Assembly (NCBI GenBank): GCA_934317215.1
Contig: CAKREH010000002.1
Location: 94,706 to 158,705 of the forward strand
Length of the DNA stretch: 64,000 bases
Reading direction: 5' to 3'
Source of the DNA: an uncultured Roseburia sp.
GTDB taxonomy: Bacteria > Bacillota > Clostridia > Lachnospirales > Lachnospiraceae
Position numbers and translations under genes: made by a program. Below the pieces are notes generated by a model that ran no database searches, had not been told where the DNA came from, and saw nothing but the letters and a program-made list of their open reading frames with translations. Positions 33,537 through 41,080 of the stretch are shown here, piece by piece. Numbering within the stretch: position 1 is the first letter of the stretch; every line of letters starts with the position of its first letter.

Positions 33537-34472
33537 TCAGTCTCCTTTCTTTGCCAGACGAATTCTCGGGTCAATGATTCCGTAAAGGATATCTACCACA
33601 AGCATGATGGCAATGTACATTGCAGAATAAATAAAGCTTAATGCGATAACCACATTGTAGTCGTTCGACTGAATGGCATTTACCAGAAGACTTCCGACAC
33701 CCGGTATTGCAAATATTTTTTCAACAACCAGAGAACCGGTCATCAGATCGACGATCAGCGGTGCAAGCACAGTGATGATCGGGATCAGTGCATTTCGCAG
33801 CGCATGTTTAAAAATCAGCGCTGAACCCGAAATTCCTTTGCTCTCCGCAAGCAGCATATAATCACTGCCGAGTACTTCTAGCATTTCACTTCGCGTAAAA
33901 CGGGCGATCGACGCCATCGTAAACATCGAAAGTGAGATACTGGGCAGCACGCTTGATCCGAAAATATCGCTCTCCGAAAACAGCATCGGGAACCATCCTA
34001 ATTTAAATCCGAAGTTATAGCTGAGTGCCAGTGCAAACACATACGACGGTACCGACACACCGATAACCGAAATGATCGTCGCTAACGAATCCCATATCGT
34101 GTCATGTTTTAATGCCGCGAGAAGTCCAAGCAAAAGCCCGACCACGGCGCCGATCAACACCGCATATCCTCCGATACTGATGGAGATCGGAAGCCTTGTC
34201 TTTATCAACTGGGAAATTGGTGTATTCTTTGAGATATTGTAACTTACGCCGAGATCTCCCTTTAACATATTGCCTACATATTTCACAAACTGTACCGGCA
34301 GCGGCTGATCCAGTCCATATTTCGTATACAGTGCTGCCCTCTGGTCTGCATTTAACTTCTCATCGTTGAATGGAGAACCCGGCATCAGCTGCATCAAAAT
34401 AAACAGAACGAGTAAAATTGCAAGCAGCGTAAACAGAGACGTTACGATTCTCTTAAGTGCATATTTTTTCAC
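33537..34472 (-). CDS. oppB: Oligopeptide ABC importer permease OppB
   Basis: A 311-residue permease with the OppB N-terminus YALKRIVTSLFTLLAILLVLFILMQLMPGSPF and about six helices. The coupling loop is EMLEVLGSDYMLLAESKGISGSALIFKHALRNALIP. It forms the channel with OppC. The gene lies 285 bp downstream of oppA, with stem-loops in the gap. This suggests that the abundant binding protein is expressed above the membrane parts. Confidence 0.94.
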   Translation of the reverse strand: MKKYALKRIVTSLFTLLAILLVLFILMQLMPGSPFNDEKLNADQRAALYTKYGLDQPLPVQFVKYVGNMLKGDLGVSYNISKNTPISQLIKTRLPISISIGGYAVLIGAVVGLLLGLLAALKHDTIWDSLATIISVIGVSVPSYVFALALSYNFGFKLGWFPMLFSESDIFGSSVLPSISLSMFTMASIARFTRSEMLEVLGSDYMLLAESKGISGSALIFKHALRNALIPIITVLAPLIVDLMTGSLVVEKIFAIPGVGSLLVNAIQSNDYNVVIALSFIYSAMYIAIMLVVDILYGIIDPRIRLAKKGD

Positions 34473-34757
34473 GTTCTAATCCTCCTTGTTTTTGCGGAGC
34501 AAAAATCCGAGTCCTTTGACGAGGAGAGGATTTTCCTCCTTTAGTTTTCCGAAGGAAAATGCGAGCCCATTGGCGAGCAATGCCCAGCACACTGGGCACG
34601 GATTTTCCTCCATGTTTTTGCGTTCACGACATAGGAAATTCCTGCCTCATTTCCTATAGCGTCAACAATATGATGAAATTGCCGCACCAAAGTTTTGCAC
34701 TTTAGTGCGGCTATATTCATTTTCCTGTAAAACAGGATTTCTACTGTCTAAATTTCT
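34473..34757 (-). other. oppA-oppB intercistronic region with stem-loops
   Basis: No gene. It holds several inverted repeats: TGCCCAG/CTGGGCA near 34588-34605, ATAGGAAAT/ATTTCCTAT near 34630-34660, and CCGCACTAAAG/CTTTGGTGCGG (34682-34710), the first hairpin after oppA. None has a good T-run. They may stabilise the oppA message or reduce read-through into oppBCDF. Confidence 0.5.
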
Positions 34758-36473
34758 TTATTCAGTCTTTACAGCATCTTTGTATACACGGTTGATAGCT
34801 ACCGGATGATACTCAACGCCTGTTACTTTAGAAGAAAGCATCTCTGCGTTGCACTGTGTGTAAAGCGGATAAATAACTGCCTCATCCATAACGATCTTCT
34901 CAGCATCGTAGAGTCTTGCCCAGCGTCCCTCTGCATCTGTGCAAAGATCACCGGTTGTACACTCAGCAATGATTGCATCGTAATCTGCGCTGCTCCACAG
35001 ACCGTAGTTGTTAGAGTTATTTGTTACCCACATTCCAAGATATGTCATCGGATCTGCGTAGTCCGGTCCCCAACGTGTTAAACCTAACTGGAAGTTACCG
35101 TTCTGCATGTCTTCCACACGCTGTTTCTTCGGCTCAACAACCAGGTTTACGGTCAGTCCAGGAAGAGTTGTCTCCCACTGCTCTTTTAATACCTGCGCTA
35201 CTTTCTGAGGTGCGTCATCTGCATCTACTACCATGTCTAAAGTGATCTCTGATTCTCCAAGTTCCTCTAAACCTTTTGCCCAGTAATCTGCTGCTTTTTC
35301 TGTATCATATACACACACATCAGAGAATTTCGTCTGATCTTCAGAGAAGTCAGATCCATCAGGGCCTGCTGCAAACTGCATCGGAACTGCTGTGTATGTA
35401 GAAGCGGAACCATCTTTTAATACATCTGCTGTGATGGAATCACGGTCGATTGCCATTGTCATTGCAAGACGTATATTTAAGTTTGCGAGTTCAGGAACAG
35501 AATTCATATTCGGGCTGACATACCATAAGTAGCCTGCACCAACAGTTTTGAATTCAGGATCATCTTTTACCTGGTCAACCTGCTCACCGTTTACTAATGT
35601 TGTATCAAGTGCGCCTGTCTGGTAGCTCATTAATGCCTGCTGTGAATCCTGGATTACCTGATAACTTAATCCGGAAAGTTTTACTCTGTCGGTATCATAG
35701 TAGTCTGCATTTTTTGTTAAATGGAATGCAGTTGCTGCCGGCTGATAAGAATCCAGCACAAATGCACCGTTTGATAATACTGTCTCAGGACTTGTTGCAA
35801 ATGTATCTCCACAGGAAGTAAAGAACTCCTCATTTACCGGATAGAAAGTCGGGAAATACATCAGAGAAGTGAAATAGCTGACTGGTACATTCAGTTCAAC
35901 CTGAAGTGTATTGTCGTCTACTGCTGTCACACCAAGTTCACTCTTGTCTTTCTCACCTGCAATGATCTCTGCTGCATTTTTGATCTGACCGATATCACTT
36001 AACATATATGCATACTCAGATGCGACATCCGGATCAACAGCTCTCTGCCATCCGAATACGAAATCTGCTGCGGTAACCGGTGTGCCGTTGCTCCATTTTG
36101 CATCGGTACGAAGATGGAATGTATAAGTTAAACCATCGTCTGATAAATCATAGCTTTCTGCGATTGCCGGAACTGCCTGTCCGTCTGCATCCATCTGCAT
36201 CAGACCGTCGGTGTAATCAGCGATTACCTCAAAGGATGTTCCGTCGGTAGCCTGCTGCGGATCGAGTGACTCAACCGGAGTTTCAAGCATAACATTCATG
36301 TCTGATGCGCTTGCTGCGGCATCTGTTCCTGCAGCATCACCTGCTGCACTGCCTGTCTCTGTGCCTGTGGTTGTTCCCTGTGTTGCAGAAGAACTGTTCC
36401 CACCACAGCCTGCAAGACCAAGCATCATTGTTCCGGCCATCAAAATAGCCAAAACTGCTTTGGTTTTTTTCAT
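34758..36473 (-). CDS. oppA: Oligopeptide-binding lipoprotein OppA
   Basis: A 571-residue SBP_bac_5 family lipoprotein. The signal peptide ends LGLAGCGG (lipid Cys about 23), and a Ser/Thr/Ala-rich linker follows to about residue 58. The binding fold opens with ETPVESLDPQQATDGTSFEVI and has YTFHLRTDAKWSNGTPVTAADFVFGWQRAVDP, the family signature, near residue 120. It captures peptides outside the membrane for OppBCDF. AGGAGG precedes the ATG. It is the first gene of the operon, behind a promoter near 36550 and an array of GGGYGAAAA sites. Confidence 0.94.
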   Translation of the reverse strand: MKKTKAVLAILMAGTMMLGLAGCGGNSSSATQGTTTGTETGSAAGDAAGTDAAASASDMNVMLETPVESLDPQQATDGTSFEVIADYTDGLMQMDADGQAVPAIAESYDLSDDGLTYTFHLRTDAKWSNGTPVTAADFVFGWQRAVDPDVASEYAYMLSDIGQIKNAAEIIAGEKDKSELGVTAVDDNTLQVELNVPVSYFTSLMYFPTFYPVNEEFFTSCGDTFATSPETVLSNGAFVLDSYQPAATAFHLTKNADYYDTDRVKLSGLSYQVIQDSQQALMSYQTGALDTTLVNGEQVDQVKDDPEFKTVGAGYLWYVSPNMNSVPELANLNIRLAMTMAIDRDSITADVLKDGSASTYTAVPMQFAAGPDGSDFSEDQTKFSDVCVYDTEKAADYWAKGLEELGESEITLDMVVDADDAPQKVAQVLKEQWETTLPGLTVNLVVEPKKQRVEDMQNGNFQLGLTRWGPDYADPMTYLGMWVTNNSNNYGLWSSADYDAIIAECTTGDLCTDAEGRWARLYDAEKIVMDEAVIYPLYTQCNAEMLSSKVTGVEYHPVAINRVYKDAVKTE

Positions 36474-36543
36474 AATAGTAATCCTCCTTAATAAAAATGC
36501 GCAAAGATGGCTCTTTTCCTCTGCGCCCCTTTACGCTGATAAC

Positions 36544-36572
36544 ACTTTAGCACATTACATTACAAAATGCAA
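36544..36572 (-). promoter_or_regulatory. Likely oppA promoter
   Basis: On the minus strand TTGCAT (36567-36572) and TAAAGT (36544-36549) are 17 bp apart, about 65 nt upstream of the oppA start codon. Confidence 0.55.
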
Positions 36573-36619
36573 GTATTATGTTATACATTTTGTACTTTCG
36601 TACTATCTTTCCGTTAATA

Positions 36620-36860
36620 TAATGGGCGAAAACCTTACTCAACCTAATGTTTTCACCCATTTTCTCGCCCTTTTTAATATTTTTACCGGTATTTTGGGCG
36701 AAAACTTTTTCGTTTCTTCCGTTTTCACCCCGATTTCTTCAATTTTATGGGTTATATAAGTAGTAGCTCACCATTTTCGCCCATTTTCTTTTATATCAGG
36801 CATATATCTATAAAAATATGGGTGAATAGCTTTTATTTTCTATGTTTTCGCCCATTTTTA
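36620..36860. repeat. Array of alternating GGGYGAAAA half-sites upstream of oppA
   Basis: In 240 bp the motif ATGGGCGAAAAC or its complement occurs at 36622-36633, 36649-36660 (inverted), 36663-36670 (partial), 36692-36706, 36721-36731 (inverted), 36773-36786 (inverted), 36817-36828 and 36844-36860 (inverted). Facing pairs can form hairpins with 9-11 bp stems, for example 36622-36660 and 36694-36731. The array lies just upstream of the oppA promoter. A multi-site operator is a likely reading; the cognate regulator is unknown. Confidence 0.7.
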
Positions 36861-36927
36861 TTTTCCCTCACTCAAACAATCATGATTTTAAAATTTTTTT
36901 CACCTTAATCCTGTGCTGTTGAGCTCA

Positions 36928-36971
36928 AATAGTGCAGTTTGTCAATCAAAAATCTTGCATGTACTATTGTC
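36928..36971. repeat. Small AAATAGTG hairpin repeat, copy 1
   Basis: AAATAGTG at the left and TACTATT at the right frame TTGTCAATCA and TTGCAT. The same elements in the same order occur at 42186-42246. It adjoins the outer arm of structured repeat copy 2. Confidence 0.55.
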
Positions 36972-36981
36972 ATCCTATATA

Positions 36982-37295
36982 GATTCGGGTGTCAAAAGGT
37001 GGTTTTCAATCTTGGGTCTGTCAAATTGCACAAAACCAAACTTGTTTTGTTCCGTTGTCCGAAAATAAGAAAAACTAAGTATGCCTGAATCAGTTTTTCA
37101 CAGAGTGACGTAAACGGCATTCAACGAGCCTTCCATGGCTCGTGAAGCCTTGTTCTGCCGTCCGTGGCAGAACATTACTGTAAATAGACAGGCATACTAA
37201 GATTTTCTAATTTTCTCCCAAAGTCACAAAAACAGTCTCGGCTTTGTGCAATTTGACAATCGCTAAGTTATGAACCACCTTTTGACACCCGAATC
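36982..37295. repeat. Structured repeat copy 2: 177-bp core in different palindromic arms
   Basis: The outer stem 36982-37004 pairs perfectly (23 bp) with 37273-37295. Unpaired stretches of 15 nt each follow (37005-37019 and 37258-37272). The inner stem 37020-37034 pairs perfectly with 37243-37257. The core 37050-37226 is 177 bp, exactly as long as copy 1, with the same termini TTCCGTTGTCCGA and AAAGTCA. The arms share no sequence with copy 1. The core hairpin is CGAGCC/GGCTCG here against TGAGCC/GGCTCA in copy 1, a compensatory change. Non-coding. Confidence 0.85.
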
Positions 37296-37304
37296 CTATA
37301 CAGA

Positions 37305-37353
37305 AAAAAAGCCCTCCAGCCATTAGATTTTTCATCTAACTTCCGGAGGGCAG
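37305..37353 (-). terminator. Terminator after tcdA
   Basis: GCCCTCC and GGAGGGC, extended by an inner TTAGATGAAAAATCTAA hairpin, pair on the minus strand and are followed by CTTTTTTTC. It closes the transcript that includes larE and tcdA. Confidence 0.85.
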
Positions 37354-37413
37354 TTCCCAAACTGGAGTTTTGTAACTAAAAACAACAAATCCATTCCAAA
37401 AATACAGTCTATT

Positions 37414-38166
37414 TTACTTTGTAAGATCTTTGATGACCTCTCCTGCAAGGATCAGTCCCGCCACAGACGGCACAAACGCAATACTTCCAGGGATATCACG
37501 GCGCTCGGTGCATTTGTGGACGGTTCCCGGAGGGCAGACGCAATGTGACCGGCAGCTGATACTCATATCCTCGATCGGTCTTGTCGGCTGCTCTTTGGAA
37601 TATACGACCTTTAATTTTTTGACCCCGCGTTTTTTTAACTCACGGCGCATGACACGCGCGAGCGGGCAGACTGTCGTCTTATAAATGTCAGCCACCTCAA
37701 ACTGGGTCGGGTCTAATTTATTGCCAGCTCCCATGCAGCTTATGACAGGCACATTGCACTCTTTTGCGCGCATGATGATCTCTAATTTTGCAGTGACCGT
37801 ATCCACCGCATCCACGACATAATCATACTCAGAAAAATCAAACTCATGCGCATTTTCCGGCAGATAAAAGCACTTTCTCGCCTCCACCTTTGCATCCGGA
37901 TTGATTTCTAAGATACGCTCCGTCATCACATCAACTTTATATTTTCCAACCGTTTTTCTGGTCGCAATGATCTGACGGTTGATATTCGTCAGACAGACCT
38001 TGTCGTCATCCACGATCACAAAAGAACCGACTCCGCTCCTGGCAAGCGCCTCAACCACATAACCGCCGACTCCGCCGATTCCAAAAACTGCAACTTTTGC
38101 ATTTGCAAGCCGTTCCATATTATCTGCACCCAGCAGTAACTGGGTTCTTGAAAACTGATTCAACAT
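37414..38166 (-). CDS. tcdA: tRNA threonylcarbamoyladenosine dehydratase (TcdA/CsdL type)
   Basis: A 250-residue E1-like (ThiF) enzyme. It uses ATP to cyclise t6A37 of tRNAs to ct6A. The nucleotide-binding loop is VAVFGIGGVGGYVVEALARSGVG (about 28-50). The Mg/ATP residues DDDKVCLTNINRQI and the DAVDTVTAKL region follow. Later motifs are CMGAGNKLDPTQFEVADIYKTTVCPLARVMR and GSIAFVPSVAGLILAGEVI, diagnostic for the YgdL/TcdA branch over ThiF or MoeB. It is the last gene before the terminator, behind the 46-bp minisatellite that separates it from larE. Confidence 0.92.
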   Translation of the reverse strand: MLNQFSRTQLLLGADNMERLANAKVAVFGIGGVGGYVVEALARSGVGSFVIVDDDKVCLTNINRQIIATRKTVGKYKVDVMTERILEINPDAKVEARKCFYLPENAHEFDFSEYDYVVDAVDTVTAKLEIIMRAKECNVPVISCMGAGNKLDPTQFEVADIYKTTVCPLARVMRRELKKRGVKKLKVVYSKEQPTRPIEDMSISCRSHCVCPPGTVHKCTERRDIPGSIAFVPSVAGLILAGEVIKDLTK

Positions 38167-38217
38167 ATCCTGTGCTTTTCTCCTGTTATTTCCCTATCTC
38201 TTAGTTCCTATTATCAT

Positions 38218-38415
38218 TTGTGCAAAATTATTTTTTCCATATCGCGAAGTTCATTCTTGCCTCTTGTACAAAATTACTTTTTCCATATCGCGAAGTTCAT
38301 TCTTGCCTCTTGTACAAAATTATTTTTTTCCATATCGCGAAGTTCATTCTTGCCTCTTGTGCAAAATTATTTTTCCATATCGCGAAGTTCATTCTTGCCT
38401 CTTGTACAAAATTAT
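38218..38415. repeat. 46-bp tandem repeat (minisatellite) after larE
   Basis: Four copies of a 45-47 bp unit: CCATATCGCGAAGTTCATTC begins at 38237, 38283, 38330 and 38375, each followed by TTGCCTCTTGTRCAAAATTA and a T-run of varying length. A fifth, diverged end lies inside the last codons of larE, so the array seems to have grown from that gene's 3' end. The units contain TCGCGA. Period and copy number suggest strain variability. Confidence 0.85.
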
Positions 38416-39236
38416 TTTTTCTCTATATCAAGTGTCTCATTCATACTTCCCATACGGTATCCGCCAAGGTCAAGCGTCACATAGGAAAATCCAAGCTGTT
38501 TCAGGTAAGAATAAATCTTTTCCCTGTTTTCCCCTTCTACCAGTTTTGCGATCTCATCCGGCAGCACCTCGATACGCGCAACATCCCCATGGATCCTTAC
38601 GCGCACCTGATGAAAACCCATATCCAGCAAAAGCTGCTCCGCCTTATCCACCATGCCGAGTTTTTCTTCGGAAATTGTCTCCCCATAGACAAACCGGGAG
38701 GAAAGGCATGCAAATGACTGCTTGTCCCAGGTGGGCAGTCCCATCTCTTTGGAAAGTTTACGGATCTCTTCTTTGTTCAACAAAGCCTCCCTGAGCGGAC
38801 TTTTGATACCAAGTTCTGCTACTGCGACCAGTCCCGGTCGATAGTCACCATTATCATCCATGTTAGATCCTTCAGCCACGGCATTGATATGATACTCTTT
38901 TGCAATTTCCAGTATTTTTTCAAACAATTCATGTTTGCAGAGATAGCAACGGTTCTTCGGATTCTGACGAAATCCCTCGATATCAAGTTCTTCCGACTTG
39001 CATACAATGTGTCTGATTCCCTGCTCCTTGCAAAACTGCTTTGCCTCCTCTAACTCCCTTTTCGGGAAAGAACAGGAGGATGCCGTAACTGCGATCACAT
39101 GATCCGCACCAAGTGTTTCCTTTGCCGCTGCGAGCAGAAATGTCGAATCCACGCCACTGGAAAAAGCGACTGCAACACTGCCCAGTGACTTTAAATATTC
39201 CTGTAAATTTTTATATTTTTCCTGTACTGACTGCAT
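38412..39236 (-). CDS. larE: LarE-type ATP-dependent sulfur transferase
   Basis: A 274-residue PP-loop ATPase. LarE supplies sulfur for the nickel-pincer cofactor of lactate racemase. The PP-loop is VAFSSGVDSTFLLAAAK (about 23-39). RCYLCKHELFEKI, EGSNMDDNGDYRPGL and SFACLSSRFVYGE follow, the latter holding the candidate sacrificial Cys. The C-terminal VRVRIHGDVARIEVLP domain is complete. No larA, larB or larC is visible nearby, so the recipient is unclear; it may serve another sulfur-insertion pathway. The end of the frame shows similarity to the neighbouring 46-bp repeats. Confidence 0.9.
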   Translation of the reverse strand: MQSVQEKYKNLQEYLKSLGSVAVAFSSGVDSTFLLAAAKETLGADHVIAVTASSCSFPKRELEEAKQFCKEQGIRHIVCKSEELDIEGFRQNPKNRCYLCKHELFEKILEIAKEYHINAVAEGSNMDDNGDYRPGLVAVAELGIKSPLREALLNKEEIRKLSKEMGLPTWDKQSFACLSSRFVYGETISEEKLGMVDKAEQLLLDMGFHQVRVRIHGDVARIEVLPDEIAKLVEGENREKIYSYLKQLGFSYVTLDLGGYRMGSMNETLDIEKK

Positions 39237-39259
39237 AATAATCCTTCATTTCATATAAT

Positions 39260-40186
39260 TTAATCTATTCTTACCACTGTATAATCGCCCATGGCATGAC
39301 TGACATAAAAGATCACATATACTTTTCCATCGTGCACATAAGACTCTCCCATCGTCTCATCGGCTCCGTAATCGTCCACATCTCCGTCAAAATGGGTAAG
39401 ACTTGCCGCAAGTGCTTCCTCCGTCGGTCCCATCCAGATGAAATTAAATTCCAAAATATCTTTCATCGTAATTTCAGTAGTCGGATTTCCTTCCGGATCC
39501 AGCACGGTATAGCCCTGTGCAGTATCTGTATTGTCTTTTCCGGCAAATAAAATTTTAGCCGTCTCATCCGGATCTGCAAAATCAGAAAATGTCATTTTTT
39601 CTCCGGTCTTCATGTTAATATTAACGGAAGTAAGTGCTGCAGAAGGATGCGCTGATCCTTCATAATCATAATAACTATGACAGGTCAGAGAAAGCATATC
39701 CTTTGTCTGTTCCTGCACGGTATATGTGAGCACCACGGAATCATTTGCACCAGGGTTCATCTCCTCCGTATCTCCCGTCATTTCCCCGACAGCTTCTTTT
39801 GCCGTATTTTCAAAGTAAGTATTCCATTCTTCCTGTTTTTCGGTATCACTCCAGCCTGTAATCTTCGGATAAGAAATATCAACCAGATCCGTCTTTTTGT
39901 AACTTACCATCTCTATCTGATAATCAGACTGTGCGTCCTGCCCTGTTTCCGCCTTCTCTGTTCCTGCCTGTTCCTCTGTTGCAGCAGCGGTCTCTGTTTC
40001 GTCCTGTTCTGAATCCTCCGAAACCTGTGAGGTTTCTGGCTCCGCTTCATTCTGTACTGTAGTCTCACTGGTTTTCTGCTGATCCATAGAGCCTGCCGCA
40101 CCAGTGTTTTTATTTTCACCACAGCCTGCTGCAAACGTGAGTGACAGTGATAATACCGTAATTAATATAAGATTTCTTCTTCTCAT
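39260..40186 (-). CDS. Lipoprotein with DUF4163/DUF3298 (PdaC/RsiV-like) domains
   Basis: A 308-residue secreted lipoprotein. The signal peptide ends LTFAAGCGE, and an acidic Thr/Glu-rich linker runs to about residue 90. A DUF4163-like region follows (YKKTDLVDISYPKITGW, NTYFENTAKEAVG) and then a DUF3298-like C-terminus (YDYEGSAHPSAALTSVNINMKTGEKMTFSDF). These domains occur in the RsiV anti-sigma factor and PdaC; here no sigma factor is adjacent. The start at 40186 has AAGGGGA upstream supplied by a leader repeat; a longer frame reads through the repeat. Function unknown, envelope-related by inference. Confidence 0.8.
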   Translation of the reverse strand: MRRRNLILITVLSLSLTFAAGCGENKNTGAAGSMDQQKTSETTVQNEAEPETSQVSEDSEQDETETAAATEEQAGTEKAETGQDAQSDYQIEMVSYKKTDLVDISYPKITGWSDTEKQEEWNTYFENTAKEAVGEMTGDTEEMNPGANDSVVLTYTVQEQTKDMLSLTCHSYYDYEGSAHPSAALTSVNINMKTGEKMTFSDFADPDETAKILFAGKDNTDTAQGYTVLDPEGNPTTEITMKDILEFNFIWMGPTEEALAASLTHFDGDVDDYGADETMGESYVHDGKVYVIFYVSHAMGDYTVVRID

Positions 40187-40275
40187 ATAGATCCCCTTTC
40201 CTGCGCAGTTTTTTGCGTATATCAAGTTTGTGCGCCAGCACAGATCCTGTGTGTGAAAAATCTTATTTTTCACAC
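40187..40275 (-). repeat. 5' leader repeat, full-length copy
   Basis: Same order of hairpins as the copy before the dehydratase gene: GTGTGAAAAATAA/ATTTTTCACAC (40251-40275), TGTGCTGGCGCACA, a GCG/CGC stem around AAAAAACT, then GCAGGAAAGGGGA and the ATG. Differences between the two long copies often fall in loops. Confidence 0.75.
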
Positions 40276-40316
40276 TGAATTTCTTTTCTTTTATAGATAA
40301 ATTAGTCTGCCAGCAT

Positions 40317-40970
40317 CTACTGCTCCAAAAACTTCACAATATCTTCCGGTTTTTCTGCAAAATTTGTCGCCCCATGTTCCATCAGGAACTCCTTATCACG
40401 GAATCCCCAAAGGACTGAGATGCACGGCAGTCCTGAATTTTTTGCTGTCATGACATCCACATCCGAATCACCGATGTAGACTGCCGTATCCGCCGGTTTT
40501 CCAAGTTCTTCAAGCGCCGTGTGCACCATATCCGGTGCTGGTTTTCTCGCCACACCTTCGCGCTCCCCGATCGCAGCCTGCACAATGCCTTCGAAATAAA
40601 TCTCGTTTAACTCTTTGACTGCAAAATCAATCTTATTCGAAACGATTGCAAGCGCATAACCTTTTTCCTTTAATTTGCGGAGCACCGGAACAACACCATC
40701 GTAAGCTCTCGTTTTGTCATTACAGTGTTCTCCATAATACTTTTTAAAAACAGCAAATGTTTCTTCAAATTTCGGATTGTCAAATCCGCCCGGAACGGAA
40801 AGCTCCATCAGACGGCGCACCCCGTTTCCAACAAACGCACGCACTTCCCCGATCGTGCGCTCCGGCATCTGCATCGTTCGCAGCGCATAGTTTGTGGCAT
40901 CTGCCAGATCCTCTAACGTATTTAATAAAGTTCCATCCAGGTCAAATACGACTGTTTCATATTTTTTCAT
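40317..40970 (-). CDS. HAD hydrolase, phosphoglycolate phosphatase-like
   Basis: A 217-residue HAD-superfamily phosphatase of the Gph/PGP type. Motif I is VVFDLDGTLLNTLEDL with the nucleophile Asp near residue 9. The helical cap follows (FVGNGVRRLMELSVPGG). Motif II is AIVSNK, and motif III/IV is RKPAPDMVHTAL and YIGDSDVDVMTA. It removes phosphate from phosphoglycolate or another small sugar phosphate. I chose the start at 40970, with GGAGAG 6 nt upstream; a longer frame to 41183 overlaps the neighbouring reductase and lacks HAD content. It lies between the reductase and lipoprotein genes on one strand. Confidence 0.9.
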   Translation of the reverse strand: MKKYETVVFDLDGTLLNTLEDLADATNYALRTMQMPERTIGEVRAFVGNGVRRLMELSVPGGFDNPKFEETFAVFKKYYGEHCNDKTRAYDGVVPVLRKLKEKGYALAIVSNKIDFAVKELNEIYFEGIVQAAIGEREGVARKPAPDMVHTALEELGKPADTAVYIGDSDVDVMTAKNSGLPCISVLWGFRDKEFLMEHGATNFAEKPEDIVKFLEQ

Positions 40971-41065
40971 AATACTCTCCATTTCTGTACTGCTTTTCAT
41001 TGATAACAGCAAATTCACATGTATGCCGGGATCAAAATCCTGCACATGAAAATCTTTTGATCCAC
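40971..41065 (-). repeat. 5' leader repeat, degenerate copy
   Basis: A diverged member: the first hairpin is now GTGTGGATCAAAAGATTTTC, the centre is rearranged, and the end AAATGGAGAGTATTATG matches the leader of the CbiK-like gene almost exactly. It shows the family decaying while its ribosome site is kept. Confidence 0.45.
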
Positions 41066-41080
41066 ACTTATTTCCTTTTT

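Noticed and set aside
36620..36860. CRISPR-like short repeats
   Set aside because: Half-sites are about 10 bp, alternate in orientation and have irregular spacing, unlike CRISPR repeats.
38218..38415. CRISPR-like array
   Set aside because: The whole 46-bp unit repeats with no unique spacers, the units differ only in T-run length, and no cas gene is present. It is a minisatellite.
38218..38794. Repetitive open frames on the plus strand across the minisatellite
   Set aside because: They exist only because the 46-bp unit lacks stops in these frames. They have no ribosome site and run antisense into larE.
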